64,000 bases of DNA from Planococcus citri. Lineage: Eukaryota; Arthropoda; Insecta; Hemiptera; Pseudococcidae. The translations under genes were made by a program, and so were the position numbers. How positions within the stretch are numbered: the stretch's first letter is position 1; every line of letters begins with the position of its first letter. Shown one piece after another: positions 60,199 to 64,000 of this stretch. Location: assembly GCF_950023065.1 (NCBI RefSeq), contig NC_088681.1, forward strand, positions 15,066,001-15,130,000, in the 5' to 3' direction. The notes under the pieces are model-generated. The model was not told the origin of the DNA, did no database searches, and saw nothing but the letters and a program-made list of their open reading frames with translations.

Positions 60199-61292
60199 GT
60201 AAGTTTTTTATCAAAAGTAAGTCCAAGGAATTTAGTGGTTGGTTTAAAAACTAAAGGATGTCCTTTGAATTCAAGGATAGGTTCTGGGTAGGTTTTATTT
60301 CTCTTGGTAAAAAGTATACAGTGAGTTTTAGATTCAGAAAATGTTAGTCCATTTGTTTCAGCCCATTTTTCAATACAATTTAGAGTTTTTTGGATCATTT
60401 CTGAGGCTAGTTTGATGTTATTTGAACGTATTGAAATGTTTATATCATCTGCAAAAATTCTTAAGGAAAGAGGTTGAGGAATAATACTACAGATATCATC
60501 AATTAGGAGTATAAATAGTATGGTGCTAAGCACAGAGCCTTGAGGGACTCCATTTTCAATATCAAAAAGTTCAGAGTATGTATTTTCAATTCTGACTCTA
60601 AAGGTACGATTTGATAAAAAGTTTTGAATAAAGTAAGCTAAATGCCCTCGAATCCCTATAGAATGTATTTTTCGAAGTATTTTGTATCTCCATGCTTTGT
60701 CAAAAGCTTTTTCAAGATCAAAGAAGACTGAGAGTACAAATTCTTTATTTTGAAAGGCAGTATTGATTTCCTGTGTAAGACTAAAAAGATGGTCCAGAGT
60801 AGATCTTTTTTTCCAAAAGCCACTTTGAAAAGAACTGAGGGAATTTGTAGAGTCAATATACCAAGTAAGACGTTTCATAACCATTTTTTCTAGAATTTTA
60901 CATGGGACAGAAGTTAAAGAAATAGGGCTGTAACTGGAGGGAAGGTGGACATTTTTCTCAGGTTTAAGTATGGGAATGACAGTTGCAGTTTTCCATGTTT
61001 GAGGGAAGGAATATGAAGACCAGATTATATTATAGAGGTTTAGTAAGTCATTTTTACTGGTGTCAGAAAGATGTTTCAGCATGTATGGATGAATATCATC
61101 TGGTCCAGGTGATGAATTTTTGATGTTGTGGTTTAAACAGTACAGTAGTTCGTTTATAGAGAAAGGTGCATTGTATGGTTCAAGGTTATCAGATGAAAAA
61201 TCAAGTACTAAATTTTCAGTTTGGTTTTTGATTGTTTGAAAAGCTTCACTATAGGAACTTGTTGCTGAGACTTTAGAAAAAGATTGAGCCAT
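60174..61292 (-). pseudogene. reverse transcriptase part of ORF2 (fragment)
   Basis: This encodes a 372-residue piece of a retrotransposon reverse transcriptase, which copies the element's RNA at the target nick. Visible motifs in order: SPGPDDIHPYML at 61-72, the PILKP strand at 107-111, FQSGFWKKRST at 155-165, motif A FDLEKAFDKAW with Asp192, motif B NGVPQGSVLS at 247-256, motif C FADD at 280-283 in place of the commoner YADD, and FLGLTFDKKLTW at 355-366. All catalytic Asp residues are present. The ATG at 61292 is not the true start, because the frame stays open and family-like for about 28 more codons upstream to the truncation. It stops at 60174 through a one-base deletion, and the remainder continues in the overlapping frame. 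Confidence 0.93.
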
Positions 61293-61378
61293 GGTGTTAG
61301 TTATGTTATCTAATGAAGTAATAATGTCATTGTTGTGGAGAAGATATGAAATGTCAGATGGGACATAGCAGCCTTTTA

Positions 61379-61960
61379 ATAAATGAAAATTTGAAAAAAA
61401 TTGAAAAAACGAGGATTTTTGGATACCTATTTAAATTTCAGAGTTACCTACTGGCATACCTAATTTTCCAAAAATTTGAAACAAATTCGTCAAAAAATTG
61501 GTTTAGGAAGATGCAATTTCAATTTTATTGGCGAATTTCTTTAAAAAATCCAATCTGACGAAATCAAAGAGTAGGTAAAATTTTCAAAATCACCTCATTA
61601 AATTAGAAAAATTTGAATTGAAAAATTTTCATCTGACGAAATCAATGAGTACAATAATTTTCAAAATCACCTAAATTAGAAAAATTTGGATTAAAAAAAT
61701 TATCATCTCGTGAAAAATATTCAAGCGAATCAACTTCGAATTTATTTCAAATTTTCGACTTGGAAGTCTTTTCATATCAAACTCTTCTGGCCCTCCGAAA
61801 TGGAAACATTTATTACTCTTGTTAAAAAACACGACCTGACAAATTCAATATAATCTGACGTAGGGTGTAATAATCTAATAGATAATTATAACCCCCCCCC
61901 CAATTTTTTTTGTGTAATTCACTGAGATTTTCAAATGTCTAGCGACGATGAAGATGGTCC
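61379..61960. other. AT-rich DNA with a retrotransposon-tail look-alike
   Basis: Degenerate sequence. At 61863-61893 GGGTGTAATAATCTAATAG and then ATTATAACCC resemble the 3' end of the retrotransposon but on the plus strand. A C run follows. Otherwise nothing. Confidence 0.45.
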
Positions 61961-64000
61961 CATTCACATTAAAGTAGGCTACTTTTTGGTATCGTTATAG
62001 TATTGAATTGATAAGACAACAAAAATTGAAACTCGAGCAAATACTTCCAAAGAGTATAATATTTGCAAATACGCGCCTATTTGATACTCGTGCTACCTAC
62101 GCAACTCCTCACAACTCGATTCAATTTTCCATCTAGGTTTTTTTTTTCGCCTTTCGTTCGCGTTTAACGCCCATGTCCACATCGTGTACCTACGGAGACC
62201 TACGGCTACTGCTTAGTACAGGTCGTTAAAAAGTTTTAAAACTTATTCGAAAACAAGATTTTACAGTCGTTAAACAAAATTTACGCGCTTCTAAATGGAA
62301 TTTTTAATTTTACGACACTTTAAATATAGATTTAGATAATTTAACCGCGTATATCTATTATAATACAATCCGATCCGCGCGCTTCTATACTATAATCGCG
62401 ACCATCAGCCTAGCTCAGCTGCCTTATAGGTATATGCGTCCAAAGACTGTGAAGAGCCAAAATTTGACTGCAGTGAACAGAGCAGGGGACATTGTTGTGT
62501 GCGATGATTTTTAATTATTCATACCTATACCAAATTTATATTAGTCACGTAGGCATATAAATTAATAATATGTCGTTGTTATAATAAAATGAAAAAAAAA
62601 ACGACTCTTATGGTGGATTTTTATGTATTATTCCACCTATATGTGACTAGAGACAGTGAGAAGGTGAAGGGGAGGGTGTCCGTGTCTTGTCGTAAACTAT
62701 AGCGCCAAGTTGTCCAGCTCATAAGCGAAGATGGAATTGAAAACTTCATTTATGAGATGACCCCTGTTCACTCCACTCTTTCTATTCTCTATATTTTCTA
62801 TATAGGCAGTTCATTTGCGTATGCGTATAAAAGTGTAGGTACCTTTACTATCGTAAATCGTCGAAATATAGCGCCTTGATTTTTTATTACCTCGAAATGG
62901 CCGTATACACGAGTAACGCGACATATAAGATGACCAAGAATATAACGTCATAGATAAGAATAGGTAGATATATACTTGGAGATAGAGAGGTAAATTTTGT
63001 GCGTAATTCTTTATGTACAAGGAATTGTTCAATGATTTTTCTTGAAAACAAGACGTATAGATGAACGAAAGAATCGTATTAAATCATAAATTATGACTTA
63101 TGAGACTGATGGTAGGTAAATGGCTAAAGTACGAGTTGAAATCAGAATTTAATACGATTAAAAAAATAAAAGTTTTGCAGAAGACATTATCAAGGTGCAG
63201 GGTATAATTTTCTCAAAGAATTAAAGTTGAGGTTTACACCTTTGGCAGTTTTTTTTCCCTAATTCATTATTATATTTTTTTCACTGTAGGTTTCATTCAA
63301 CTGGATTAAACTTTGCACCCCTTTTTTCGTTTTTTTAGTTTAAATACTAATTTTTTTGATAGTTTGACGAGACCTAGAATTAAAATTATAGCTTTACTTT
63401 CCGAGCTGCGAGCTCTTGAATGCATTTTGCATATTTTCGTACATTTCGTATGCATGTGAAACAGCTACACGAATTATGAAGTTGCTAAAAATCTGTATTG
63501 TGATATTCGCACATAATAAAGGGATGGTTGTTGCATTCGCTGCATTTTTGTGCATATTTAGCATCACGATAAAATGCATAATATACGTTGCAACGAATGC
63601 ATATTTGAATTTTTTTCCGTAATGTGGTAATAAGCAGCGCGTGCAGCGTAGTAAATTTTCATTAAATTGATGTACCTAATTATAACGATGATGTCATGTA
63701 CAAAATTGGCAGTCTATTTGCATAAACAGTTATCCGGCGACGAACCGAAGACAAAATTAACTAAGGAGCACAAGAGTGGAAATGAGTAACACTTTGTCTC
63801 GATTTTCACACCGGAAATGTAACCTTTTCGACTCGAAAAAATTCTCTATTTGGCGTAGAATTTATTTTAGTTTTTTTTTTTTTTTGATCTTCGTAAATGG
63901 TAATTTTTAAGTCAAATGGATGATTTTTCGAATATTTTTTTAGTTTGCTTTTTTTTGGTTGGTCCACAGAAGCGATTTTTGGAGATGGGGTGAAAATCAG
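61960..64000. other. complex block, no gene recognised
   Basis: Normal-complexity sequence to about 63800, then T-rich. From 63418 to 63610 the word TGCAT occurs unusually often. Open frames of 61-73 codons are unrecognised. Confidence 0.45.

Larger units (their letters stand above)
58705..61378 (-). mobile_element. 5'-truncated non-LTR retrotransposon, I/Jockey group
   Basis: On the minus strand the order is reverse transcriptase, RNase H, zinc knuckle, stop at 58777, a 3' UTR of about 46 nt and 26 A (T run at 58705-58730). The in-frame protein similarity begins about 28 codons before the first ATG of the RT frame, near 61375, and then gives way to low-complexity DNA with a stop. ORF1 and the endonuclease are therefore missing, typical of incomplete target-primed reverse transcription. 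RNase H and the CX2CX8HX4C end are known from I-like and related elements of the Jockey superfamily; RNase H argues against core Jockey. I cannot define a target duplication. Confidence 0.92.

Noticed and set aside
1..64000. CRISPR array, bacterial operon or phage
   Set aside because: No spaced identical repeats of suitable length, no dense gene order and no ribosome-binding-site pattern; the sequence is eukaryotic in character.

Overview
This window looks like nuclear DNA of an animal, most likely an insect. It is AT-rich, contains no dense bacterial-type gene order, and holds non-LTR and LTR-type retroelements, MITE-like elements and long stretches of degenerate repeat. The words TACTCGTA/TACGAGTA and TAGGTACC are very common. 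To me this suggests a sternorrhynchan hemipteran such as a mealybug or other scale insect, but that is an impression and not a demonstrated identity. I found no host protein-coding gene that I can support. Most open frames are short, many start on TTG, and they lie in low-complexity or non-conserved DNA. The window reads as intergenic or long-intron sequence.

The only convincing coding sequence is at 58705-61378 on the minus strand. It is a 5'-truncated non-LTR retrotransposon (I/Jockey group) with reverse transcriptase, RNase H and a C-terminal zinc knuckle, a very short 3' UTR that can fold into a hairpin, and a 26-nt poly(A). A one-base deletion breaks the frame between the RT and RNase H parts, so this copy is dead.

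Other mobile DNA, left to right: a palindromic satellite array (about 5835-7375); a TIR element (8649-8954) next to a long hairpin (8960-9089); a miniature LTR-type element with 73-bp direct terminal repeats and a tRNA-Lys primer-binding site extended well beyond 18 nt (11766-12197); a nested palindrome (22350-22564); and a cluster of three word-repeat elements (30115-31385), the first with 12-bp TIRs and a perfect 5-bp target duplication. A further dispersed repeat family of roughly 200-250 bp occurs at 20.3, 24.2, 24.5, 27.5, 36.7, 41.5 and 41.8 kb in both orientations.

At large scale the window alternates every 1-3 kb between two textures. One is compositionally complex, CpG-containing DNA rich in CGTCGT, ATCATC and TACGAGTA words. 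The other is degenerate AAAATTTT/TTGACAATTTTT DNA studded with G or C runs of 8-18 bases. Genes do not cooperate here in any operon sense; the interest lies in repeat architecture, foldback DNA and the tRNA-derived sequence.
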